From: a virus
DNA: 31,517 nt
Virus record (IMG/VR): IMGVR_UViG_3300045004_000245
Location: 1 to 31,517 of that record
Reading direction: 5' to 3' (one strand)
Under the pieces are notes generated by a model. The model had not been told where the DNA came from. It made no database searches and saw only the letters and a list, made by a program, of their open reading frames with translations. Positions within the stretch are counted from its first letter, which is position 1; each line of letters opens with the position of its first letter. This document shows positions 20,927 through 29,581 of this stretch, piece after piece. The position numbers and the translations under genes are program-made.

Positions 20927-22003
20927 ATGGGTCTTTTGAAGGGGCTTCTCTCTGCCGGCGGCGCCGTCGTGGGCGGCATGGTTGGTGGCCCGGCAGGCGC
21001 GAAGATCGGTGCGTCGATCGGCGGTGCTGCCGGCGGCGCCCTCAGCTCGTCCGGCGGATCGAAGAAGGCGACCCAGGCGCAGCTTGATGCCATCCGGGAA
21101 GGCCGCCAGATCGCCGGTCAGGCCTATCAAGACGTCCGGGACATCCAGTCGCCATACACCGGCCTAGGTGGAGACTCAGCGAACGCTCTGACCGCGCGCC
21201 TGGGCGTCTCTCCGACCAGCCTGCCGGTTTCGAACATCGGCGGCGGAAACGCCCTGACCGCAGGATCGGCTGGCGCCGCGCCCTCCGGCTCTGGACCGCT
21301 GCCGCAATCGGGAACCAGCCCTGGAACCTACGGCACGACGGCGAACCCGAGCGCGCCTACCCCTTATGCGTCGCCGGAGGCGCCCGGCGGCTTCAACTTC
21401 GACACCGAGGCGGCGCTCAATTCGCCGATCCTGCAAGCCGCCCTGGAGCGCGGCGCGGGTGTCATCCAATCGAGCGCCGCTGCGAAGGGCGCTCTCAATA
21501 GCGGCGCCACGCTGAAAGCGTTGAACGACTTCGGCGTCCGCACGACATACGATTTCCTGAACGATGAGCGGGACTTCGCCTATGGCGTGAACCGCGACCA
21601 GCGCACGGACTTCAACACCGACCGCGGCTTCGGTTATGGCCTGAGCCGAGACGCCCGCGCGGACTACCAGGACGACCGCGGCTATCTCACCGGACGCTTC
21701 GACCGGGGCACGGATGACCTCTTCCGTGGCGTTTCGGTTGGGCAGGGCGCAGCGAATACGGTCAGCAACGCTGCCAGCCGCTACGGCGACCAAGCGGTAG
21801 GGCTCGTGCGAGATGCAGGCGACGCCCGTGCCACCAACGCGCTGACGCAAGGCCAGATCGGATCGGGTTTCGCGACCGGCCTTGGCGGGATGCTGAGCTC
21901 GCTCGTGGGCGGCAGTGGTGGCGTCAGCCGGGCTGCCGACATCAGCGGTCTTGGCCAGGCGAACTACGGCAACTCGCTGCGCATGCCGAGCGTGAGGTAC
22001 TGA
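20927..22003 (+). CDS. Internal virion / DNA-ejection protein with glycine-zipper N-terminus
   Basis: A 358-residue protein. Residues 1-45 are a Gly/Ala-rich hydrophobic helix (GGAVVGGMVGGPAGAKIGAS), a glycine-zipper pattern that suits insertion into a membrane. The centre is Ser/Pro/Gly-rich and probably flexible, and the rest repeats RDxxxDFN-type segments (NRDQRTDFNTDRGFGYG). In short-tailed phages such proteins are stored in the head and injected to build a channel across the cell envelope. The stop overlaps the transglycosylase gene (TGATG). Role inferred. Confidence 0.75.
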   Translation: MGLLKGLLSAGGAVVGGMVGGPAGAKIGASIGGAAGGALSSSGGSKKATQAQLDAIREGRQIAGQAYQDVRDIQSPYTGLGGDSANALTARLGVSPTSLPVSNIGGGNALTAGSAGAAPSGSGPLPQSGTSPGTYGTTANPSAPTPYASPEAPGGFNFDTEAALNSPILQAALERGAGVIQSSAAAKGALNSGATLKALNDFGVRTTYDFLNDERDFAYGVNRDQRTDFNTDRGFGYGLSRDARADYQDDRGYLTGRFDRGTDDLFRGVSVGQGAANTVSNAASRYGDQAVGLVRDAGDARATNALTQGQIGSGFATGLGGMLSSLVGGSGGVSRAADISGLGQANYGNSLRMPSVRY

Positions 22004-23784
22004 TGGCCGTTCGTCCCTACGCCATTGAAACCAACCCGTGGTCGGGCGTCGCCGCCGGCCGTGAGCTCGGCAACGCGCTGCGGATGGACGTCGCTGAACA
22101 AACGGCGGGACGGGCTATCGCCGGTGGAGATTACTACTCCGGGGCCAACGCGCTCCTCACGGCGGGCGACATCCGGGGCGGCCTGACGGTGCAGGATGTT
22201 GGCCGTGCCAACGAGGCCGCGGCGGCGAAGGCCCAGGAAGACCGCAAAAAGGAACTGCTCGGCTTCACGAACGAGGCTGCCGGCCGGCTGGCCGAGATCC
22301 GCCGCGCGGGGAAGGACCCGGTCGCGGCCTTTGATCAGTACTTCGCTCCCCGCTTCAAGGAGCTCGGCGAAGACGACACGGACCTGGCGGAACTGCGCAA
22401 CGGCCTTGCGACCGATCCGGACACCACGCTGCTCGCGCTGGGGGCCGGCGCTGCGAAACAAGCCGGCTTCGACGTCCGGAATGCTGGCGACGAGGTTCTG
22501 GTGTTCGACAAGGGCACCGGCCAGCTTGTGAGCCGCTACCGCGGGGCCCGCACGGTCAACGTGCCGGAGGCCGGTGCGCTGTACGATCTCCCCGGCACGG
22601 GAGGAGAAGCGCCTCCTGCAGCCGCGCCGGCCTCCACGCCCGCTACCGCACCAGTCGCTTCCCCCGACGTCGAAAGCGTGTGGCAAGCCGCGGTGCAGCA
22701 GGAAAGCGGCGGCCGCGGCGATGCTGTCGGGCCGAAGACGCCCTACGGCCAAGCCCTCGGCTCCACCCAGATGCTTCCCGCTACGGCCGAGGCGATGGCC
22801 CGCAAGCTTGGCATTGCGTGGAACCCCGCACTTATGCGGGAGAACACCCCGAAGGCTCGCGCCTATCAGGACCGTCTCGGCCGCGCATACTTCGAAGAAG
22901 GCCTCGAGAAGTACGGCAACGTCGAGGACGCGCTCCGCTACTACCACGGCGGCCCGAACGAGGCGCTCTGGGGGCCGAAGACGGAGGCCCACGTGCGCGC
23001 CGTCATGGGCCGCGTGCAGCCCTACGAGGTCGCCGCAGCCGGTGAGACACCACCGCCGCCCTCGGGCGCGCGGCTGGTGGTGCAGCGGCCGAAACAGCGG
23101 GAGCAATGGGTTGATCTTCCCGGCGGCGGCCAGCGCAACACGCTCACGGGCAAGACCGAAGGCGTCCCGAAATCGAGCGGCCGGTTGAGCGCGACCGTCG
23201 TCAAGATGCAGAACGATCTTCTGCAGGAGTACCAAACCGCCTCGTCCATGAACTCCGTGATCGATCGGTCGATCAATCAACTCGACACCGGCGCCCTCGA
23301 TCTCGGCCTAGCCAAGAATGTGACGGCCCAGGTGCAGAACGCGGTCGGCCTCAGCAGTGAGCAGTCCCGCAACTTCGCTTCGTTCCGCGCGACGATGGAG
23401 AAGATGCGCAACGACAGCCTGCGGCTGAACAAGGGCGTGCAGACCGAAGGCGACGCCCAGCGCGCCTGGAATGAGCTGATCGCGAACCTCAACGACCCGC
23501 AGCTCGTCCGTCAGCGCCTCGTCGAGATTAAGGATCTGAACGAGATGGCCCTCGCTCTTCGCTCCGACTTGGTCAACCAGGCGCGGGAAGACAGCGGCTT
23601 CGACCCGCTCGACGTCACCCGCTTCCAGGCCCGTCCGACCGTGGGCGACCCCGGCAAGGGCAAGGGCCTAAGGAGGGACCAAGGCGCTATTGGCGAAGCC
23701 AAGCGCGCGATCCGGGCGGGTGCTCCTCGCGCGGCGGTGATCCAGCGCCTCCGTGAAAACGGCATCGATCCTGCGGGGCTCTGA
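22003..23784 (+). CDS. Virion lytic transglycosylase / ejection protein
   Basis: A 593-residue protein with a lytic-transglycosylase (SLT) domain at about residues 225-345. It contains VQQESGG with the likely catalytic Glu234, GSTQMLP, and RYYHGGPNEALWG. It would cut peptidoglycan locally during DNA entry, so it is a virion-associated enzyme rather than the lysis enzyme. N- and C-terminal parts are helical and typical of phage ejection proteins. It begins on the previous stop (TGATG) and is followed three bases later by another ejection gene. Confidence 0.9.
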   Translation: MAVRPYAIETNPWSGVAAGRELGNALRMDVAEQTAGRAIAGGDYYSGANALLTAGDIRGGLTVQDVGRANEAAAAKAQEDRKKELLGFTNEAAGRLAEIRRAGKDPVAAFDQYFAPRFKELGEDDTDLAELRNGLATDPDTTLLALGAGAAKQAGFDVRNAGDEVLVFDKGTGQLVSRYRGARTVNVPEAGALYDLPGTGGEAPPAAAPASTPATAPVASPDVESVWQAAVQQESGGRGDAVGPKTPYGQALGSTQMLPATAEAMARKLGIAWNPALMRENTPKARAYQDRLGRAYFEEGLEKYGNVEDALRYYHGGPNEALWGPKTEAHVRAVMGRVQPYEVAAAGETPPPPSGARLVVQRPKQREQWVDLPGGGQRNTLTGKTEGVPKSSGRLSATVVKMQNDLLQEYQTASSMNSVIDRSINQLDTGALDLGLAKNVTAQVQNAVGLSSEQSRNFASFRATMEKMRNDSLRLNKGVQTEGDAQRAWNELIANLNDPQLVRQRLVEIKDLNEMALALRSDLVNQAREDSGFDPLDVTRFQARPTVGDPGKGKGLRRDQGAIGEAKRAIRAGAPRAAVIQRLRENGIDPAGL

Positions 23785-23786
23785 CC

Positions 23787-25358
23787 ATGGCCGGAATGTT
23801 CGATGACCTGATCCCGGCCAAGAGCGGCGGTGGCCTGTCGTTCGATGACCTGATCAACCCGAAAGGCCGCGCCCGGAAGAAGCAACTTCGCACCGGCGCG
23901 ATGGGTGAGGTGCTGGGCGGCGCCGTGAACCTCTACAAGGCGATCCCCGGCGTTGATGAAGGGGCCGCCGCGCTCGACAGCGCCTACCGCCTCGCCACTG
24001 GCCAAGCGGGAAGTCCGGGCGAGGCGTGGCGGCAGTCTCGCGAATTGCAGGACGTCAACGCCAAGGACTTCGAAGCGCGACGACCAATCACCACGAACGC
24101 CCTGCGGGCGACGGGAGGCGCCGCGTCTATGCTGGTGCCGGCTGGTGGCGCCGCGCAGACCTTCGCCCAAGGATCTCGGACGATGAACGCCCTGCGAGGA
24201 GCGGCGGCCGCGGCGGGCACGGGCTATGTCTACGGCGTCACCGACGAAGGCTCGCTGGACCAGCGCATGCAGCGCGGAAACGCCCTGGCCTCTGACCCTG
24301 TCACTCTGGCTCTCGGGGCTGGCGCCGGCGCGTTGGCAACGCGGGCTCGCCGCCCGACACCCAAGAAGGCAAAGGCGCCTCCCGCCCCCAGTTTAGACGA
24401 ACTGAAGGCCCAGCGCGCGGCCGCCTACAAGGATGTCACCGACGCTGGCGTGACCTATGCGCCCCAGGCGACAGAGCGCCTCGCGCATGACATCACGACC
24501 GATGCCGCCGCGAACAACCTCAACCCGCGCCGACACCCGAAGGCCGCTTCCGTCGTCGAGGACGACATTTCCGCTATCGCGGGACAGGCGCCGTCCGTGA
24601 CCGAGCTCGATCAACTCCGTCAGGTCATTCGACGCGACGTCGCCAACGCTACGGACGATGCCGAGGCCTTTTTCGGCAAGCGCATGATCTCGGCGATCGA
24701 CCGGTTCATGGACGGCGCAACGGCACGCGACGTTGTCGCGGGTGATCCTGAGGCCGCTACCGAACTGATGAAGCGCGCGCGCGATCTGGCGCAGCGGTCC
24801 TACAAGATGGAAGAGGTGATCGACGCCACTGACGCCGCGCGCCTGCGGACTGGCTCGACCGGCACCGGCGGCAATATCGACAACGCCACTCGCCAGGAGA
24901 TGCGGAAGGTCTATCAGGGTCGGGAGAACTGGAGCGACGAGGAGCGAGCGCTGCTCGAGAGCATCGTCGTAGGCGACAGGGGGCAGAACTTCCTTCGCCA
25001 GGTCGGCCGCCTCTCACCGGAAGGTAATGGCCTCATGCAGGCGCTTCAGATGGGCGCCGCTGTTGCGACGAATGGTGTCAGCAGCCTCGCCGCTGCCGGT
25101 GGCGCGCTCGCCAAGGGCGGCGCCGACCGGATTACGCAGGCGAAGGTGCGGGAGCTGGTCGACCTGATCGCTGCCGGCGGATCGACGGAAGAGCTTCAGG
25201 CAGTCGAAAACGCCCTGGCGCAGATTGCTGCGACCGATCCGGCAGCGGCTGAGCTGAGGAAACGAGTGGCGGCTAGGATCGCAATGCTGGCCGGGGCGGG
25301 ATCGGCGGTAGCCCAACCAGCCGCCGCGCAATACGACGAAGACGCTTATAGCCAATGA
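23787..25358 (+). CDS. DNA-ejection / internal virion protein (523 aa)
   Basis: A 523-residue protein. The start repeats a short motif (MFDDLIPAK, then LSFDDLINPKG) seen in phage ejection proteins. The next third is rich in Ala/Gly helices with hydrophobic stretches (ATGGAASMLVPAGGAAQTF), then a long charged helical half without catalytic residues. It follows the transglycosylase gene directly and precedes the tail fibre gene. The 3' end (25273-25358) is overlapped on the other strand by a membrane-protein gene. Confidence 0.8.
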   Translation: MAGMFDDLIPAKSGGGLSFDDLINPKGRARKKQLRTGAMGEVLGGAVNLYKAIPGVDEGAAALDSAYRLATGQAGSPGEAWRQSRELQDVNAKDFEARRPITTNALRATGGAASMLVPAGGAAQTFAQGSRTMNALRGAAAAAGTGYVYGVTDEGSLDQRMQRGNALASDPVTLALGAGAGALATRARRPTPKKAKAPPAPSLDELKAQRAAAYKDVTDAGVTYAPQATERLAHDITTDAAANNLNPRRHPKAASVVEDDISAIAGQAPSVTELDQLRQVIRRDVANATDDAEAFFGKRMISAIDRFMDGATARDVVAGDPEAATELMKRARDLAQRSYKMEEVIDATDAARLRTGSTGTGGNIDNATRQEMRKVYQGRENWSDEERALLESIVVGDRGQNFLRQVGRLSPEGNGLMQALQMGAAVATNGVSSLAAAGGALAKGGADRITQAKVRELVDLIAAGGSTEELQAVENALAQIAATDPAAAELRKRVAARIAMLAGAGSAVAQPAAAQYDEDAYSQ

Positions 25359-25527
25359 CGGCGTAGTAGACCCAGTAGAACAGGAAGACCGTGAAGTCGT
25401 GGCGGCGGTGGAGTTCCTCCGCTAGCGGCCAACGGAGGTCCCAGTCAGGGTCGATTTCAATCGGGATCGGCTTCGCCAGCCCGGGTCGATAGTAGCCGTT
25501 GTGGTCGAACACTCGGCGCAGCCCCAT
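25273..25527 (-). CDS. Small membrane protein on the opposite strand (84 aa)
   Basis: An 84-residue minus-strand frame that reads as a real protein: MGLRRVFDHNGYYRPGLAKP, an acidic/tryptophan-containing stretch, then TVFLFYWVYYAVIGY as one membrane helix, and a basic, proline-rich C-terminus (GLPPIPPRPALRS). A GGAG ribosome site lies 9-10 bases before the ATG. It overlaps the ejection gene's 3' end by 86 bases and fills the gap before the tail gene. The plus strand here is closed by several stops. It may be a lysogen-expressed envelope protein or a lysis-related peptide; neither is shown. Confidence 0.6.
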   Translation of the reverse strand: MGLRRVFDHNGYYRPGLAKPIPIEIDPDWDLRWPLAEELHRRHDFTVFLFYWVYYAVIGYKRLRRIARRLVGLPPIPPRPALRS

Positions 25528-25562
25528 TCAATTGATCTCCAACCGCTACCACGGAGGCGCCC

Positions 25563-27041
25563 ATGGCGGCACGCCAAATCATTGTGCCTGGCGCTATGCC
25601 ATCGCGAGACGCGAACGGACGGGCGATACCCGGTCGCCTGCGGTTCTACGAACCTGGCACGGCGTATACGACGCCAGCCACAGTGTACGCCGACGTCGGT
25701 CTGACGGTCGCACACGCGTTCCCACTGCTCTCCGACGCCGCGGGGCGTTGGCCACAGATCTGGGCGGACGAAAGTGAAACGTTCGACGTCGCCTGGACAG
25801 ACCAGGTCTACGACCGCCCGCTCGGTGGTCCCTGGACCGACCTGGCGCCCGCCAACGACGCGGTGCTGGCGAGTGTGCTGCTGGCAGAGAGCGCTGCCGC
25901 GACCGCTCAGGCGGCCGCAGCGGCCGCTGCCGCCGCTGCAACCGGACTCAACACCGTCGGCACCTCCGCCTCAACCCGCACGATCGGTGTCGGGGAGCGG
26001 GTCTTCGCGATGGATCAGCCGGGGCTCGGCTACGCGTCTGGCCAGCGTGTCGTCGCGGCGATCATCGGCGCTGGGCAAAACAGCATGAGCGGCGTGGTGA
26101 CGGCCTGGTCCGAACCGAACCTCACCGTGCAGATGGATGACACGGAAGGCGCCGGCTCCGCCTCGGCCTGGATCATCAGCCAGGTTCCCCGAGATGGCGT
26201 TCAGTCCGTCGCAGGCTTGTTCGGGCCTGGCATTTCGAGGGCCGACCTTCGGCTTGCGCTCGGCGTCGACGGTCCAGAGACGGGCGACCTTGCATCCGGC
26301 GCGATCTTTGGCCTGGAGACGTCGCGAAACGCTACCGCTCCCACCACCAGCATCGACATCGCCGTCGGCCAAAGGCGGAGCAGCGATAACACGACGGACA
26401 TCGTTCTCGCGTCGCCTCTCACGGTCAACCTGTCGACCACTGGGCTCCTGGGCCGGGATGTCGCGACCACTTTGGCGACCGGCCAGTCCTGGCACATCCA
26501 CCTGATTTGCCGGACGGACACCATGGAGGTCAGTGCGGTCGCTTCACTGTCGCCTACAGCCCCGTCCTTCTCGCTTGTCTCGCCATACGCGAAGTCCGCC
26601 TACGTCTTCAGTCTGCCGCGCCTTGGAGCGGATACTTGGCCGGCCTCAGGCACGAATATTCCGCCTTACGTGCAGGTCGGCGATGACGTGGAGTTGGGCC
26701 TCCCCACAAATGAGTGGACCGGCCAGACCGGCAGCGCCTCGCCGTTGCTGCGTGACTTTCACGTCCCACTCGGAATGAAGGTGAAGGTCTGGCTGTACGC
26801 CCAGCTCAACTTCACCTCCGGCGCCCTACTGGTCTTTAAGGACCCCGACAATGGCGTCCCCACGGCCTTTGGAGGCACGGACCAACGCGCCGACATTCGC
26901 CTGCCCGGTAGCGACTACCGGACAGACAATGTGCAGATTTGGACCTCCACCGCCGGCCAAGTCTACGTCCACTGCTCCCAGGCGGGCGCCACCTGGGGCG
27001 CAAAGACGTACGGTTGGACCATTCCTCGGGGGCGGATGTAA
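25563..27041 (+). CDS. Tail fibre / receptor-binding-type protein
   Basis: A 492-residue protein. Residues 1-95 (IVPGAMPSRDANGRAIPGRL, FYEPGTAYTTPATVYAD) match the head-binding start seen on many podovirus tail proteins. An alanine-rich helix (AAATAQAAAAAAAAAATG) links to a beta-rich C-terminal domain with segments such as FHVPLGMKVKVWLYAQLNF. GGAGG stands before the ATG. The TAA overlaps the first SGNH gene (TAATG), so the two are probably made together as a tail tip unit. No catalytic motif seen. Confidence 0.75.
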   Translation: MAARQIIVPGAMPSRDANGRAIPGRLRFYEPGTAYTTPATVYADVGLTVAHAFPLLSDAAGRWPQIWADESETFDVAWTDQVYDRPLGGPWTDLAPANDAVLASVLLAESAAATAQAAAAAAAAAATGLNTVGTSASTRTIGVGERVFAMDQPGLGYASGQRVVAAIIGAGQNSMSGVVTAWSEPNLTVQMDDTEGAGSASAWIISQVPRDGVQSVAGLFGPGISRADLRLALGVDGPETGDLASGAIFGLETSRNATAPTTSIDIAVGQRRSSDNTTDIVLASPLTVNLSTTGLLGRDVATTLATGQSWHIHLICRTDTMEVSAVASLSPTAPSFSLVSPYAKSAYVFSLPRLGADTWPASGTNIPPYVQVGDDVELGLPTNEWTGQTGSASPLLRDFHVPLGMKVKVWLYAQLNFTSGALLVFKDPDNGVPTAFGGTDQRADIRLPGSDYRTDNVQIWTSTAGQVYVHCSQAGATWGAKTYGWTIPRGRM

Positions 27042-27661
27042 TGGGCGTCCGGATCAAAGCCCCATTCGTCATCCACTTTGGGGGCACGTCGTACACCAAC
27101 GGGCCTTTGGCAGCGCCTCCGGTCAATTGGGTGCTCGAACTCGTGCGGGTCCTCCGAGCGGACCCTCGGTGCGAAGGCGACATCGTCGCCGTGAACACCG
27201 GGAAGGGAAGCCAGCAATCGACCTGGGGCGTGGCGCAGGCTGGCGTCTGGGCTCCGCAACGGCCCGCGTTGTTGGTGAGCGAGGGCTACGGCGTGAACAA
27301 CTGCGTCGCCCTACCCTCCGTCCGGAGCATCGCCGACTGCAACGCGGACTTCGACGCCATTGTGGGCGCCTACCGCGCCGAGAACCCCGACATCGCCATC
27401 ATCCACTGGACCCCGTGCCCTGCGTCGCCGCTCGACGCGAACCGGAGTTCGGAACAGGAGTACTTCGACGCCGAATTGGCGCGGGCAGCGCTCAACGGCG
27501 TGCTCTCGGTCAATACGACACCTCTGTGGGTGAACGGGCTGCTGCCAGAGTACACCGTTGGCGGCGACAACCTGCACCCGACATGGGACGCCTTTAAGCA
27601 GTTCTCGTTCGCGCCGCTCGTGGCCGCAGTCGGGAACGCGATGGCGGCCCACTTCGCCTAG
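27041..27661 (+). CDS. SGNH/GDSL-type hydrolase, tail-associated (206 aa)
   Basis: A 206-residue protein with the SGNH signature blocks in order: Ser17 in FGGTSYTNG (block I), Gly55 in NTGKGSQ (II), Asn86 in GYGVNN (III), and Asp176-x-x-His179 in GDNLHPT (V). The family removes acyl or acetyl groups from polysaccharides or lipids through a Ser-His-Asp triad. Its place right after the tail fibre gene, coupled by TAATG, suggests it deacylates the host receptor during adsorption. No signal peptide. The enzyme type is well supported; the substrate is unknown. Confidence 0.8.
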   Translation: MGVRIKAPFVIHFGGTSYTNGPLAAPPVNWVLELVRVLRADPRCEGDIVAVNTGKGSQQSTWGVAQAGVWAPQRPALLVSEGYGVNNCVALPSVRSIADCNADFDAIVGAYRAENPDIAIIHWTPCPASPLDANRSSEQEYFDAELARAALNGVLSVNTTPLWVNGLLPEYTVGGDNLHPTWDAFKQFSFAPLVAAVGNAMAAHFA

Positions 27662-27728
27662 CCGGCGCTCGACTTCTCGCCCTCCAACCTAACAGCGCCG
27701 ACCCTGGCGCCACAACGGGAGCCCTTGC

Positions 27729-28016
27729 ATGGCCGCCTCTTGGAAAGTCTCGTCTGGCACGCTGTCGAACAACACCGTCACCATCGCCGCAAATCCGAAC
27801 CGGCGGCAGCTGATCGCGTCGAACAACTCAGACACCGTCATGACCCTCGCCATCGCCGGCGACACCGCGACGGCCGCGGTCGGGATCGCCATTCCTGCCG
27901 GCCATGCGCTGACGCTCGGCAACGGCGCGGACGGCTCCAGCAGCGTCGCGCCCTCCGCCGCCCTGTCGCTGTTCTGCGCTGGCGCGTCCAAGGACTACAG
28001 CGTCTACGAGATCTGA
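27729..28016 (+). CDS. Small beta-rich tail-region protein (95 aa)
   Basis: A 95-residue protein with alternating Thr/Ala/Val strands (NNTVTIAANPNRRQLIASNN, TVMTLAIAGDTATAAVGI) and no membrane or catalytic motif. The translation looks like a single beta-sandwich domain. A GGGAG ribosome site precedes the ATG. It lies between the two SGNH genes, and could be a chaperone, adaptor or domain that joins hydrolase to tail. Function inferred only from place. Confidence 0.65.
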   Translation: MAASWKVSSGTLSNNTVTIAANPNRRQLIASNNSDTVMTLAIAGDTATAAVGIAIPAGHALTLGNGADGSSSVAPSAALSLFCAGASKDYSVYEI

Positions 28017-28027
28017 CGGCGGTGGGC

Positions 28028-29581
28028 ATGCATCTCTCCCTCGCGCCGTACCTTTCGGGTGGCCTCGCTAGCCCGGGCGGGGGTGGTCCGCCACCGGGCC
28101 CGACGCCGTACGAGGGCATGGCGTCGAACGTCATGCTCGGGAACACCGTCGCCAACCTCCCGCAGTCGAGCGGGTGGAAGCTGTTCGTCCGTGAGGTGTT
28201 CGTCGCGGTCGAGGACATCACCCACATCCGCATGGGGATCATGTCGCAGGGCATCGGGCGCGACGGCCTGGTGGGCCCCACGTCCTCGTCCAGTCTCACG
28301 TGGACGTCAGTCGCCATCGAGTGGTCTGAGAGCGGCCTTGGACCGAGCAACCCGCAGAACACCACGGGCCATCCAACGCACCTTTTCAGCTTCGATGGCA
28401 GCCAGTCCAAGAGCGGCGTCGGCTACAGGGACGTCACGATATCCGACGAGCTGGAGCTACCTTTCACGATCCCGGCAGGCAGCAGCTACGCGGTGTGGGG
28501 CCATGCCACGCTTGGGGTAGGATCGACCGGTAACGGCGTCCCCTATCGGGCCAACACTCGAGAACCTGGCGACTTCTACGCCGCCTATAACAGCGCCACG
28601 AGCGACACGGTGGCGATCGGGACCGTCCCGAACTTCTCAGGCGCCACGCACAAGCCGTGCTGTTTCTTCCCGATCAACACGCGCCGCACTGGGGACAGCT
28701 TGATCGGCGTGGGTGACAGCCACTTCCACGCCAACATCGAGCTGAACCGCCAGCACAATTACCAGCGCCACGGCTTCTTCAAGCAAGTGCCGATGGACGA
28801 CACCGCCCTTATCGTCTTTGGCATCAAGGGCATCGCGGCGGTCACAGGCGGCGCCGGAAGTTGGCGCACGCAAAGCCAGTTCTGGAAGCTGCTCCAGTAC
28901 GCGTCGGCGTTCTTCTGCAACCTCGGATACAATGAGGATAGCCTGAACGCCGCCTACCGGACGGAGATGAACTATCTGGCCTCGCTGGCGACGCGGGCCA
29001 CGAAGAAGTTCATCTTCACCATCGGTCCGAGCGTCGGCTACAGCATGGCCCACAAAGGCTGGACGCAGGTTGCGGGCCAGTCCGCCAGCGCCTCTTGGGC
29101 TACGAAGCAGGACGCGTTCAACGAGACCTACGCCCGGCCCCTGCATCCGGACGTCGGCAACTACACCCACTGCATGGACTGGGCGCTGGCTCTGTGTCCG
29201 CTGGGCACCGGTCGTTCGGGCCTGTTGAAAGTCTCGGCTGTGGGCCAGGAACTGGCGCTGAGCTTCGCCCTCGCCTCCAACACCATGACGGCGGTCGGCG
29301 CGGGGTTCACCGCGGCGCTGGACGAGTACGGCTATAACTACAGCACGGCGGCCGTAGGCAGTCCGCTGACCGCACACAGCTGGGTCGGCGCAGTCACCTC
29401 TGCAGACACCTTCACCCAACAGTCCGGCAACTCCGCAGCGGACGCGTCTGGGAGCCCTGGGGTGCTGCACGTCGGGGTCTATACGAAGGACGGTCTGCAC
29501 ATAACGCAGCCCATGCACGACCTTGAAGTCATCCCGGCGCTGGGCCTTGACGATCCCGCCACCTGGGCGCGGGCGGCCTAG
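28028..29581 (+). CDS. Large SGNH-type hydrolase / tail spike (517 aa)
   Basis: A 517-residue protein from the ATG at 28028 (a GTG at 28022 is possible). The first ~220 residues are beta-rich with a Gly/Pro linker (GGLASPGGGGPPPGPTP). From about residue 225 an SGNH-like domain begins: GDSHFH with likely nucleophile Ser231, and Asp488-Gly-Leu-His491 in KDGLHIT near the end, completing the triad. The insertion between these blocks is long. It is a second, unrelated-looking esterase beside the 206-residue one. By place it should be a tail spike acting on the cell-surface polymer. The stop overlaps the PEP-CTERM gene's stop by four bases. Confidence 0.75.
   Translation: MHLSLAPYLSGGLASPGGGGPPPGPTPYEGMASNVMLGNTVANLPQSSGWKLFVREVFVAVEDITHIRMGIMSQGIGRDGLVGPTSSSSLTWTSVAIEWSESGLGPSNPQNTTGHPTHLFSFDGSQSKSGVGYRDVTISDELELPFTIPAGSSYAVWGHATLGVGSTGNGVPYRANTREPGDFYAAYNSATSDTVAIGTVPNFSGATHKPCCFFPINTRRTGDSLIGVGDSHFHANIELNRQHNYQRHGFFKQVPMDDTALIVFGIKGIAAVTGGAGSWRTQSQFWKLLQYASAFFCNLGYNEDSLNAAYRTEMNYLASLATRATKKFIFTIGPSVGYSMAHKGWTQVAGQSASASWATKQDAFNETYARPLHPDVGNYTHCMDWALALCPLGTGRSGLLKVSAVGQELALSFALASNTMTAVGAGFTAALDEYGYNYSTAAVGSPLTAHSWVGAVTSADTFTQQSGNSAADASGSPGVLHVGVYTKDGLHITQPMHDLEVIPALGLDDPATWARAA

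Noticed and set aside
21964-23280. 438-codon minus-strand frame over the transglycosylase gene
   Set aside because: A shadow of the gene carrying a complete SLT domain; no ribosome site.
22003-23784. Phage endolysin
   Set aside because: The SLT domain is buried in a 593-residue protein among ejection genes, which fits a virion enzyme for entry rather than the lysis enzyme.
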